Source: Alphaproteobacteria bacterium (lineage in GTDB: Bacteria; Pseudomonadota; Alphaproteobacteria; Rhizobiales; Xanthobacteraceae). From it: a DNA stretch of 5,816 nucleotides. Below the pieces are notes generated by a model. The model did not search any database, was not told where the DNA came from, and saw nothing but the letters and a program-made list of their open reading frames with translations. Shown piece by piece: positions 1 to 5,698 of the stretch. Numbering within the stretch: position 1 is the stretch's first letter; each line of letters starts with the position of its first letter. A program made the position numbers and the translations under genes. Location of the stretch: contig VAZU01000108.1 in assembly GCA_005884745.1 (NCBI GenBank), positions 1 through 5,816 of the forward strand. Reading direction: 5' to 3'.

Positions 1-207
1 TGTCTTGCCGGACCGGCGCCGCTCACGCCGATGGCGCGGCTCGAGGCGGTCGACGAGCGACTCACCGCGATCGTGTATGCGGTGACGGTCCTGCGCGGGA
101 CGCTGAACCGATTCTACGTTTCTTTGACCGAGGAGCAGCGGGCAAGATTCGATGCCATGAGCCCGCCGCGACGACCTGCCGCGGGTCGCCGGGTCGAGCT
201 GCACTAG
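1..207 (+). CDS. LTxxQ-motif (Spy/CpxP-like) family protein, C-terminal fragment
   Basis: This is the 3' end of a gene that starts before the window. Frame 1 is open from the first base to a TAG at 205-207 and gives 68 residues. The visible part is a charged, helical stretch followed by the motif LTEEQRARFDAM at about residues 42-53, encoded near 124-159. The tail is short, basic and Pro/Arg-rich. L-T-x-x-Q followed by an R/K-rich helix is the hallmark of the LTxxQ family related to the periplasmic stress chaperones Spy and CpxP. Many such genes of unknown function occur in Bradyrhizobium-like genomes. Any signal peptide and the first repeat would lie outside the window. It converges with the ThDP enzyme gene, so there is no operon link on the visible side. 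The family call rests on one motif plus its helical context. A periplasmic location and chaperone role are inferred. Confidence 0.68.
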   Translation, partial: CLAGPAPLTPMARLEAVDERLTAIVYAVTVLRGTLNRFYVSLTEEQRARFDAMSPPRRPAAGRRVELH

Positions 208-270
208 CGCGCGGAGGCGGCGGAGGGCGGGCTGGGCGTCCGCTCGATATCGATCGTTCGACTTCCCTCC
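208..270. other. Convergent intergenic gap with no clear terminator
   Basis: This 63-base gap separates the TAG of the + strand LTxxQ gene from the TGA of the - strand ThDP enzyme. It holds a G-rich run and a small overlapping palindromic patch (cgatatcgatcg, about 244-255). I see no GC hairpin followed by a T tract on either strand. Termination here would have to be Rho-dependent or use a non-canonical signal. Confidence 0.5.
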
Positions 271-1995
271 TCAGACGGCGAGCGGTGCCAGCGCCTCGAT
301 GTCGGTGACGACGTCGAGCACGACCGGGCGGTCGGCTTCGACGGCGCGGTAGAGCGCCGGCGACAGCTCGCTCGGCCGCTCGATCCGGATCCCCAACGCG
401 CCGATCTCCTCGGCGATTCGCGCGAAATTGACGGGACGAAACGTCCACAGCTCGCGGGCCTGCTCGGTCTGCTGCCCGCCATAGGCACGGTCGAACCCGC
501 GCTTCGACTGGTTGCCGCCGCCGTTGTTGTTCACCACGGTCACGGCGTTGATGTTCCATCGCACCGCGGTTTCGATCTCGGCGATGTGATACCAAAAACC
601 GGAATCCCCGGTGAAGACCACCACCGGGCGCTGCGGTGCCGCGCATTTGGCGCCGAGCGCGGCCGGGAACGCCCAGCCGAGGTGCCCGGCGCTGCGCAGG
701 TAGCTTTGGTTTTCGCGGTTCAGATCGAACATGCCGCCCATCCACATGCCGGCATGTCCGGTGTCGGCGAGCACGATGGCGTTGTCCGGCATATGCTGGG
801 TGAGCTCGTTGCACAGCCGTTCGGGACGGATCGGCACGGCATTGGATTCGAGCATCGGTCGGTATTTCTCGCGCCAATCCCGGCACAGCGTACGCGCCGT
901 TGCGATCCAGGCCGATCGCCGCTTGGCGGTCGCGGCATCGGCGTGCTCGACCATGCGCGCGAGCACGGCCTTCGCGTCGCCGAGCACGGCGGCGCGGAGC
1001 GGGTAGTTGCGCCCGAGCGCTTCGGGATCGATGTCGATCTGGATCGCTGCCACCCCCACCTTCGGGCAATTCCAGATGTTGGTGGTCATGCCGCCGGTCG
1101 CCGTGCCGATGAAGCACACGAGATCCGCTTGCGCGACCAGGAGGTTCGCGCTCTCGCGCGAATAGGTCCCGACGACGCCGGCCGCGAGCGGATGATCGCC
1201 CCGGATGACGTCCTTGCCGTTGAGCGAGGTCGCGACCGGGACGGCAAGCTTTTCCGCAAGCGCGACCAGTTCCGCCGCCGCGCCGGAAGCCCGCACGCCG
1301 CCGCCGGCGACCAGGACGGGGCGCTCGGCTTGCTCGAGCAGGGCCAACGCTTGGCGCACGCTGCCGAGCTCGGGCTCCGGCCGGAACGGCGGCACCCGCG
1401 AGAACATGGGCTCGCAGATCGCCTCGATCTCGGCTTCATCGGCGTCGACCTGACCCTCGTTGCCGCGGAACTGCAGGTGCACCGGGCCGGGCGCGCCCGA
1501 GACCGCGACGCGGAACGCCTGCCGCACCAGGTCGGGAATGCGCTCGGCAGCATCGACCGTGGCATTGAACTTGGTCACCTGCTCGAACGCGGGGACGTCG
1601 TCGACTTCCTGATAAAGCTTGCGGAACTTGGTGCGCGAATCGCGGCCGCCGGTGAACGCCAGCACCGGCGAGTGGGCAAGATATGCGTCCCGCAAACCCG
1701 CCGCGAGATTGAGCGCGCCGACGTGCTGGGCCATGCAGATGCCCGGCCTGCCGCAGGCGCGGGCGTAGCCGTCCGCCATATAGGCGGCAGCCTTCTCGCC
1801 ATGGGTCTGAATGCGATGGATCGCGGTACGGCGCTCGAGCTCCGCCATGGTGCGTCGCAGCACCGCCGGAACCATGAACACGTGGCTGACGCCGTAGCCT
1901 GCGAGCATGTCGGCAAGCACCCGGGCGCCGGTGGCCTTTTGGCCGGGGTTGGTCGCGATCGCGAGCTTGCGGTCTGCCGCGCGTGCTGTGTCCAT
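271..1995 (-). CDS. Thiamine-diphosphate-dependent enzyme, acetolactate synthase-like family
   Basis: This 574-residue protein is the usual length for the ThDP-dependent decarboxylase/ligase superfamily (acetolactate synthase, benzoylformate decarboxylase, oxalyl-CoA decarboxylase). Three domains are visible. The N-terminal PYR domain (about 22-185) has the cofactor-activating Glu at E67 in THGEKAA, followed by YMADGYAR. The middle domain (about 210-350) contains RPVLVAGGGVRASGA and IQIDIDPEALGRN. The C-terminal PP domain (about 390-560) has the Mg/ThDP motif starting GDS at 463-465 and ending NNN at 489-491. By alignment with acetolactate synthase, D464 and N491 are the likely metal ligands. 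ATG at 1995 is chosen because GGAGGGGG lies 5 bases upstream. The reaction is likely C-C bond cleavage or ligation on a 2-oxo acid or acyl-CoA in the cytosol, but the substrate cannot be read from the sequence. No small regulatory ilvN-type gene is adjacent, which argues against a biosynthetic IlvB. The nearest upstream gene is a TadE-like gene 161 bases away. Confidence 0.93.
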   Translation of the reverse strand: MDTARAADRKLAIATNPGQKATGARVLADMLAGYGVSHVFMVPAVLRRTMAELERRTAIHRIQTHGEKAAAYMADGYARACGRPGICMAQHVGALNLAAGLRDAYLAHSPVLAFTGGRDSRTKFRKLYQEVDDVPAFEQVTKFNATVDAAERIPDLVRQAFRVAVSGAPGPVHLQFRGNEGQVDADEAEIEAICEPMFSRVPPFRPEPELGSVRQALALLEQAERPVLVAGGGVRASGAAAELVALAEKLAVPVATSLNGKDVIRGDHPLAAGVVGTYSRESANLLVAQADLVCFIGTATGGMTTNIWNCPKVGVAAIQIDIDPEALGRNYPLRAAVLGDAKAVLARMVEHADAATAKRRSAWIATARTLCRDWREKYRPMLESNAVPIRPERLCNELTQHMPDNAIVLADTGHAGMWMGGMFDLNRENQSYLRSAGHLGWAFPAALGAKCAAPQRPVVVFTGDSGFWYHIAEIETAVRWNINAVTVVNNNGGGNQSKRGFDRAYGGQQTEQARELWTFRPVNFARIAEEIGALGIRIERPSELSPALYRAVEADRPVVLDVVTDIEALAPLAV

Positions 1996-2000
1996 GCTGT

Positions 2001-2008
2001 CCCCCTCC
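2001..2008 (-). promoter_or_regulatory. Strong Shine-Dalgarno for the ThDP enzyme
   Basis: Read on the - strand this is GGAGGGGG, ending 5 bases before the ATG at 1995. It fixes the start of the ThDP-dependent enzyme. An ATG further upstream near 2028 is out of frame. Confidence 0.75.
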
Positions 2009-2047
2009 GGGGCCGGCTCCGCTTTCCATTATTGATTCACGTTGCCG

Positions 2048-2070
2048 AGCGCCATGTCCAGCATGGCGCT
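2048..2070 (-). promoter_or_regulatory. Perfect 9-bp inverted repeat in the ThDP enzyme leader
   Basis: The arms agcgccatg (2048-2056) and catggcgct (2062-2070) are perfectly complementary around the 5-base loop tccag. The element lies 53-75 bases upstream of the ThDP enzyme ATG and 87 bases past the end of the second TadE-like gene. No T tract follows it on either strand, so it does not look like an intrinsic terminator. It could be a protein-binding dyad, an mRNA-stabilising intercistronic hairpin, or an attenuator element. An 11-codon ORF (MLDMALGNVNQ, 2064 down to 2029) has its ATG inside one arm but no good ribosome binding site. The structure is seen directly and its function is inferred. 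Confidence 0.5.
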
Positions 2071-2156
2071 TCGACCCGACGGGCGATGTTTCGTGGAAAA
2101 AAGGCAAGGCCGGTGAGTTGCGGGCGCAGTGACCAGTGCAGAGCGCCGGTTCCACC

Positions 2157-2531
2157 CTATGGGAAGCAGGCCGTCGCGCTCAGGGGGACCTTCCAGCTTG
2201 CCAGAGCCAGGCTGAACGCGACGTTCACCGTTGCGCTGACCTGATGCCCGCAGGAAGACGTGGACGCGGTGAAGGTCGGGACGTTGGCGCCGTAATAGCG
2301 GCTCTGGGCGTAGCTCTGCGCGGCGGATGCGCTGGCGCATCGGCTTTCGACCGAGTAGCACCGCGCCGCCCCTTCCACGGCGTAATGCAGGCTCGCGGCC
2401 GAGTAGGCCAGCAGACTGGCCCAGATGATGCCGAGCAGCGTGCCGACGAGTGCGGGAAACAGCACGGCGAATTCCGCGGCCATCGCTCCGCGCTCGCATC
2501 CGACAAGGCTCGTGGCACGAGCGAAGCGCAT
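2157..2531 (-). CDS. TadE-like pseudopilin, short (second of the pair)
   Basis: This 124-residue protein has the TadE/TadE-like architecture: a short basic N-terminus, a class III prepilin-like site and one hydrophobic helix. The site reads ERGAMAAEF, so Gly15 is followed by Glu20 at +5, the spacing recognised by Tad prepilin peptidases (TadV/CpaA type) in processed TadE and TadF. The membrane helix spans about 21-44 (FAVLFPALVGTLLGIIWASL). It is followed by an Ala-rich helix with HYAVEGAARC, the typical post-membrane segment of this family. The C-terminal domain of about 65 residues is probably extracytoplasmic and contains Cys58, Cys65, Cys94 and Cys122; Cys12 precedes the site. The ATG at 2531 is 3 bases after the TAA of the preceding TadE-like gene. 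GGGG at 2541-2538 could serve as its ribosome binding site, so translational coupling is likely. It is the last gene of the Tad-type trio. Its role would be a minor pseudopilin or envelope component; the exact partner is unknown. Confidence 0.85.
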   Translation of the reverse strand: MRFARATSLVGCERGAMAAEFAVLFPALVGTLLGIIWASLLAYSAASLHYAVEGAARCYSVESRCASASAAQSYAQSRYYGANVPTFTASTSSCGHQVSATVNVAFSLALASWKVPLSATACFP

Positions 2532-2534
2532 GGT

Positions 2535-3104
2535 TTACCCCAAACGCATCCAGCTGGTCATGGTGATGGATGAGATGCCGGTGGCGCTCATCACCGTGAT
2601 TCCGGGGAACAAAGGCGCATAGCTGTAGTTCACGCGTACTTGGATGTAATCGCCGGGCGTCGCGCTGGCGTTTCCCGCCGCCGAGCAATCCGCGGGCCTG
2701 CTGGACAGGCTGCCGACGGATTGCAGCGCGTCCGAGCCGTCGACGCAGTAATAGCCCTCCGCCGGATAGCCGGATGCCAGTCCGACGGCGGTTCCCAGCG
2801 ACGTGCTGTGGATCGCCGCGGCGATGGCCATATTCAGCCCCGAGCAATTCTGCGTCGCCGGCAGCATGCTCTGAGTGCAGGTCTTCCACGCCGCCTGCGC
2901 GCCCACCTGGGCGGCATTCTCGACTTGCATCCGCTGATACATGTAATAGCCGACATCGACCGCATTCAGGAGGCCCACGCTCAGCAGCGAGGCCGCTCCG
3001 GCGAATTCGATCGCGGCCGTTGCCCGCGTTTCGCCGCGCAGCGCACGAGCCTTACGGCGGACCGCTGCCCATCGTCTCTGCATCGGCGTTGCTGCGGGCT
3101 GCAT
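2535..3104 (-). CDS. TadE-like pseudopilin (first of the pair)
   Basis: This 189-residue TadE-like protein has a basic N-terminus (about 1-27) and the motif TRATAAIEFAGA with Glu33. A hydrophobic helix of about 35-52 ends in DVGYYMYQRMQVENAAQVGAQAAW, the characteristic TadE post-membrane helix. The C-terminal domain (about 75-189) carries Cys76, Cys87, Cys120 and Cys140 and is probably outside the inner membrane. At the expected prepilin-peptidase position, five residues before Glu33, the residue is Ala28, not the usual Gly. The start is ATG at 3104, 5 bases after the TGA of the TadG-like gene, which favours translational coupling; no good Shine-Dalgarno is seen. An in-frame ATG at 3083 is an alternative that would remove 7 residues. 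The frame stays open up to 3323, but that extension lies inside the TadG-like gene and reads as Arg-rich shadow sequence. It probably acts with the two neighbouring Tad-type proteins at the cell envelope. Confidence 0.86.
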   Translation of the reverse strand: MQPAATPMQRRWAAVRRKARALRGETRATAAIEFAGAASLLSVGLLNAVDVGYYMYQRMQVENAAQVGAQAAWKTCTQSMLPATQNCSGLNMAIAAAIHSTSLGTAVGLASGYPAEGYYCVDGSDALQSVGSLSSRPADCSAAGNASATPGDYIQVRVNYSYAPLFPGITVMSATGISSITMTSWMRLG

Positions 3105-3109
3105 CAGTT

Positions 3110-4582
3110 TCAGTCGGTCAGGGTGCCCCGAGCCCCTCCGGAGGGCAGCACGAGGCCGGAGGAAGAGCACTGATCGTCGCCGGCGAAGATGTCGGCGGTG
3201 CCGTTGACGGTGATATTGTCGATCACCATGCCGAAGCAATACGAGCCATGGCTGGATTTGTTGACGGCGCCGCTGAAGCTGACGCTGGCATGGGGCAAAT
3301 AGACCATCCCGCTGAGTTCCCACGTCGGACTGTTGCCGGCGTAGGAAACGTCGACATTGGTGGTCAGATTCGGATCTTGATAGATCGCTATGCCGCTCCA
3401 GGCGCCGGATGACGGCGCCGCAATGTCCAACGTGCCGCCGCCGGTCGGGATGTGTTGGTAGCTTGCATTGTTCGACCCGGTGAACACGACGGTCAGTCCC
3501 GAGCCGCTCGGCGTCTGCAAGGTGTAGCCGTTGGTGTCGAGCTGGCCGTTTTCGATCACCAGGAGGCCGTTCGCGACATTGATCGTGGTATCGCCCATTA
3601 ATTGCAGGTCACCGCAGATGATCTTTTGGCTCCAATTCTGGGAACCGCTCATTTGGTTCGACGACGGCAGCGCCGGGTCCTTGTTTTTCGCCGGCTCCTG
3701 GTAATACGTGCCGCCGCAGTTATCCGCCGGAATATACGATGCGCGGCTGGAATATGGATCCATGATCACCGGCACGTTGGAGTTTTGAACGATGCCGCAG
3801 CCGTTGTTGGTCGAATGCGCGCTGCCGACGTTGGCGTTGAGATTGTGGCCGTTGCAGGTGGCGCTGGTGTTCGACATGACGTCGCAGCCTCGCAGGTTCG
3901 CGTTCGGAACGCCGTTGGAGGCGATGCCTTGGGCGCCGCTGCCGGCCAGCGCCAGGATGCAATACGAAATGGCATTCGCGCTGGTGGCGACGGCCGCGGC
4001 GGAAAGCCCGGTCGCGCCCTTCTTGTTCGCCGTGGCGGTTCCCAGATAGCCGACCACCTCCGAGAGGAAGAGCGGCACCTTGTCGGATATGGTGACGCTG
4101 TAGCAATTGGACGTGCAGCCCGCCGCGGTCGCCGGGTTGCTGACGGCGACGACAATGTTGCCGCTGCCGTCGTGGAATCCGTATTGCGCCGCCACCGCCT
4201 TGGCCTCGGCGGCATATCCCGAGGTGCCGTTGGTGGCCGCGGCGATCGCGGCGGCATCGGCGGCGTTCTGCATCGCTCGCTGGCGCAGATACCAATAGGA
4301 AACCTCGGCGGAGAGCCCCATTGCGCCGACCAGAGCCGGCAGGCAAAGCGCGACGAGGATCATGGTCGCGCCGCTCTGGTTTGCGGCGAACGCCCGAACC
4401 ATCCCGGTACCATTGCGCAGGTGCGCAACGGTTCGGGAAAGCCTTGCGATCGACGCAATCGGAAGCCTGGACATCGGCAGACCGGTCAGAGATTTGCGCA
4501 TGGGTTTAGCGGGCCACGGCCGCGCGACCGGCGATTGCGCGCCGGGCGCTTTCTTGCCCAAGCCGACCCAGAGCCCGTTCAT
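3110..4582 (-). CDS. TadG-like protein with Tad_N membrane anchor and Cys-rich ectodomain
   Basis: This 490-residue protein is the first gene of a three-gene Tad-type operon. Residues 66-93 (AANQSGATMILVALCLPALVG onward) form the Tad_N/TadG N-terminal membrane segment. SYWYLRQRAMQNAADAAAIAAA follows at about 95-116, the family's diagnostic post-membrane helix. Gly71 sits where a prepilin site would be, but there is no Glu at +5, as expected for TadG-type proteins that are not processed. The ectodomain (about 120-490) is rich in Ser, Thr, Asn and Gly and holds ten cysteines (156, 160, 208, 233, 243, 262, 289, 323, 449, 472). Its C-terminal half, with WSGIAIYQDP near 395-404 and LSGMVYLPHASVSFSG near 423-438, matches the beta-rich region common in rhizobial TadG-like proteins. 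ATG at 4582 is chosen because AGGGGG lies 6 bases upstream. It leaves an unusually long 65-residue N-terminus, so starts at 4501, 4474 or 4402 remain possible. It is likely an inner-membrane-anchored envelope protein of a Tad/Flp-type apparatus whose other parts are not in the window. Confidence 0.85.
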   Translation of the reverse strand: MNGLWVGLGKKAPGAQSPVARPWPAKPMRKSLTGLPMSRLPIASIARLSRTVAHLRNGTGMVRAFAANQSGATMILVALCLPALVGAMGLSAEVSYWYLRQRAMQNAADAAAIAAATNGTSGYAAEAKAVAAQYGFHDGSGNIVVAVSNPATAAGCTSNCYSVTISDKVPLFLSEVVGYLGTATANKKGATGLSAAAVATSANAISYCILALAGSGAQGIASNGVPNANLRGCDVMSNTSATCNGHNLNANVGSAHSTNNGCGIVQNSNVPVIMDPYSSRASYIPADNCGGTYYQEPAKNKDPALPSSNQMSGSQNWSQKIICGDLQLMGDTTINVANGLLVIENGQLDTNGYTLQTPSGSGLTVVFTGSNNASYQHIPTGGGTLDIAAPSSGAWSGIAIYQDPNLTTNVDVSYAGNSPTWELSGMVYLPHASVSFSGAVNKSSHGSYCFGMVIDNITVNGTADIFAGDDQCSSSGLVLPSGGARGTLTD

Positions 4583-4588
4583 GGCTGA

Positions 4589-4594
4589 CCCCCT
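4589..4594 (-). promoter_or_regulatory. Shine-Dalgarno supporting the long TadG-like start
   Basis: Read on the - strand this is AGGGGG, 6 bases before the ATG at 4582. The three later in-frame ATGs lack a comparable site, so this is the main argument for the 490-residue form. Confidence 0.5.
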
Positions 4595-4611
4595 GAGCGG
4601 ACGTATCCGTG

Positions 4612-4635
4612 GCGGGAAGATACCTATCTCCCCGC
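4612..4635 (-). promoter_or_regulatory. Near-perfect 24-bp dyad upstream of the TadG-like operon
   Basis: On the + strand the halves are gcgggaagata (4612-4622) and tatctccccgc (4625-4635) around a 2-base centre. Ten of eleven positions are complementary and the odd one can form a G-U pair in RNA. The core agata-cc-tatct is fully symmetric. It lies 30 bases upstream of the TadG-like ATG. No T tract follows, so termination is unlikely. A TTGAAC at 4662-4657 on the - strand resembles a -35 box, but the -10 region at the right spacing is poor (CTTAGC). If that promoter were used, transcription would start close to this dyad, as expected for a repressor operator. The symmetry is seen directly; the operator role is inferred. 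Confidence 0.45.
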
Positions 4636-4670
4636 TAAGGGCGGCTTGAGCCAGCAGTTCAAATCTTCGG

Positions 4671-4693
4671 AAAATTGGCGGCGATGGGTCGCC
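4671..4693 (-). terminator. Weak candidate terminator after the cyclase-family gene
   Basis: On the - strand GGCGA (4693-4689) pairs with TCGCC (4684-4680) around the loop CCCA. The sequence GCCAATTTT follows (4679-4671). The 5-bp stem is short and the T run is only four long and offset by several bases. It is correctly placed 13 bases after the TGA of the cyclase-family gene, but it is marginal on its own. Confidence 0.25.
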
Positions 4694-4705
4694 TTGCCAA
4701 GCGCC

Positions 4706-5677
4706 TCATTTGATCGCCAGCGGATTGGTCGGCGAGCCGACCGCGCCGGTGATCGGGATCGCCGGGGCGACGAACAGGAATTCATGGACGCGGTCCTCGG
4801 CGCAATCCTTGGCCAGGTCGGCGACGTAGAAGATCTCGCCCATCGTCAGTCCCATGATCGGGATCGTGATCCAGTGCCAGGGCTGATTGATGCCCGGCTC
4901 GGTCTCGTTCGGCCGCACCTCGCAGCCCCAGGTGTCGCTGGCGAGCGCGGCAATTTCGGCGCGGTGGATCCATTCGAGCGTCTCGAACGAGAACCCCGGG
5001 GCATCGCCGCCCGGATAGCCGTCCCAGCTTCCGGTCTTAAGCTTCGCCTCCATCTGTCCGGTACGTACCACGACGAAATCCCCGCGCTTGACCTTCACGC
5101 CGCAGGACGCAGCGGTGCGGTCGAGATCCTCCCCGGTGATGGCGTAGCCGTCCTCGAGCACGTCCTTGCCGAGCGCGCGGGCGACGTCGAGAAATATCCC
5201 GCGGCCGACCATCTTTTGCTTGGTCTTCTCGATCCCGCATTTCTGCGCACCGGCCGAGGTGACCTCGCGGCAATCGTAACCGTTCCACATCGAGCTCTCG
5301 TAGAACACGTGGCCCAGACCGTCCCATTGCGTCCCGCATTGCAGCGGCATGACGACGAGGTCGTCGGCGGCGCGGATGCCGCGATGGTCGAGCACGCCCG
5401 AATAGGCATCGGTCCCGGTGCGCAACATGACGTGCAGCGGATTGATGCGTCCCATTGCCGGATATTTGCTCTTCGCGCCCTGCGGTCCATGCTGATCGAA
5501 ATTGAGCGCGAGCGAGATCACTTTGCCCTTCCTGACGAGGCGCGCCGCCGCGACGATGTCTTCGGGCTGCGTATAGTTGAGGGTGCCGATCTCATCGTCC
5601 GGCCCCCACTTGCCCCAATTCTTGTATTTCTCGGCGGCCTTGCGCAGGTCGTCCCGATTGAGCTTGCGGCCCGACAT
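4706..5677 (-). CDS. Cyclase-family protein (kynurenine formamidase-like fold)
   Basis: This 323-residue protein belongs to the cyclase family (PF04199-type), metal-dependent hydrolases related to kynurenine formamidase KynB and isatin hydrolase. It is of the longer subclass, about 100 residues larger than KynB. The N-terminus has WGPDDEIGTLNYTQPEDI (about 24-41), usual in this subclass. The signature QCGTQWDGLGH at 113-123 aligns with the HxGTHxDxPxH metal motif of KynB. D119 and H123 are kept, while both earlier His positions are Gln (Q113, Q117). Further conserved blocks are KRGDFVVVRTG (197-207), SDTWGCEVRPNE (247-258) and WITIPIMGLTMGEIFYVADL (269-288), with E281 a candidate catalytic acid. 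No signal peptide is seen, so it is likely cytosolic. The start is ATG at 5677 with GGAG at 5691-5688, 10 bases upstream. The substrate is unknown; amide, lactone or cyclic-ester hydrolysis is the family theme. It lies 123 bases upstream of the Tad-type operon on the same strand and may share catabolic context with the ThDP enzyme. Confidence 0.92.
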   Translation of the reverse strand: MSGRKLNRDDLRKAAEKYKNWGKWGPDDEIGTLNYTQPEDIVAAARLVRKGKVISLALNFDQHGPQGAKSKYPAMGRINPLHVMLRTGTDAYSGVLDHRGIRAADDLVVMPLQCGTQWDGLGHVFYESSMWNGYDCREVTSAGAQKCGIEKTKQKMVGRGIFLDVARALGKDVLEDGYAITGEDLDRTAASCGVKVKRGDFVVVRTGQMEAKLKTGSWDGYPGGDAPGFSFETLEWIHRAEIAALASDTWGCEVRPNETEPGINQPWHWITIPIMGLTMGEIFYVADLAKDCAEDRVHEFLFVAPAIPITGAVGSPTNPLAIK

Positions 5678-5698
5678 GGCATCTCATCTCCGTGTCTG

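Noticed and set aside
62..1117. 351-codon - strand frame overlapping the ThDP enzyme
   Set aside because: It is in another frame of the same strand, with Arg/Pro-rich low-complexity product and no motif. It is a shadow of the real gene.
271..1995. Assignment of the ThDP enzyme as IlvB (biosynthetic acetolactate synthase)
   Set aside because: No ilvN regulatory subunit gene is adjacent and the motifs diverge (THGEK in the PYR domain, GDSGFWYH in the PP domain). Only the superfamily is supported.
2080..2110. Possible terminator with a T6 run (2102-2097 on the - strand) after the TadE-like genes
   Set aside because: The T run follows CCGGCCTTGCC, which does not form a stable hairpin. The nearest GGCGC/GCGCC pairing ends about 20 bases earlier, so it does not meet intrinsic terminator geometry.
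586..2244. 552-codon open frame on the + strand opposite the ThDP enzyme
   Set aside because: It is antisense to a gene with clear family motifs. Its product is rich in Arg, His, Gly and Ala with no recognisable domain, as expected of a high-GC shadow frame.
2029..2889. 286-codon - strand frame across both TadE-like genes
   Set aside because: Its product is Arg-rich and unlike any family, while the overlapping frames carry clear TadE features.
3105..3323. Upstream extension of the longer TadE-like gene to ATG 3323
   Set aside because: The added residues are Arg/Gln-rich and lie inside the TadG-like coding sequence. The ATG at 3104, directly after the TadG-like stop, gives a normal TadE N-terminus.
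3602..4588. 328-codon + strand frame opposite the TadG-like gene
   Set aside because: It is a GC-driven antisense frame with Arg/Gly/Ala-rich composition and no domain.
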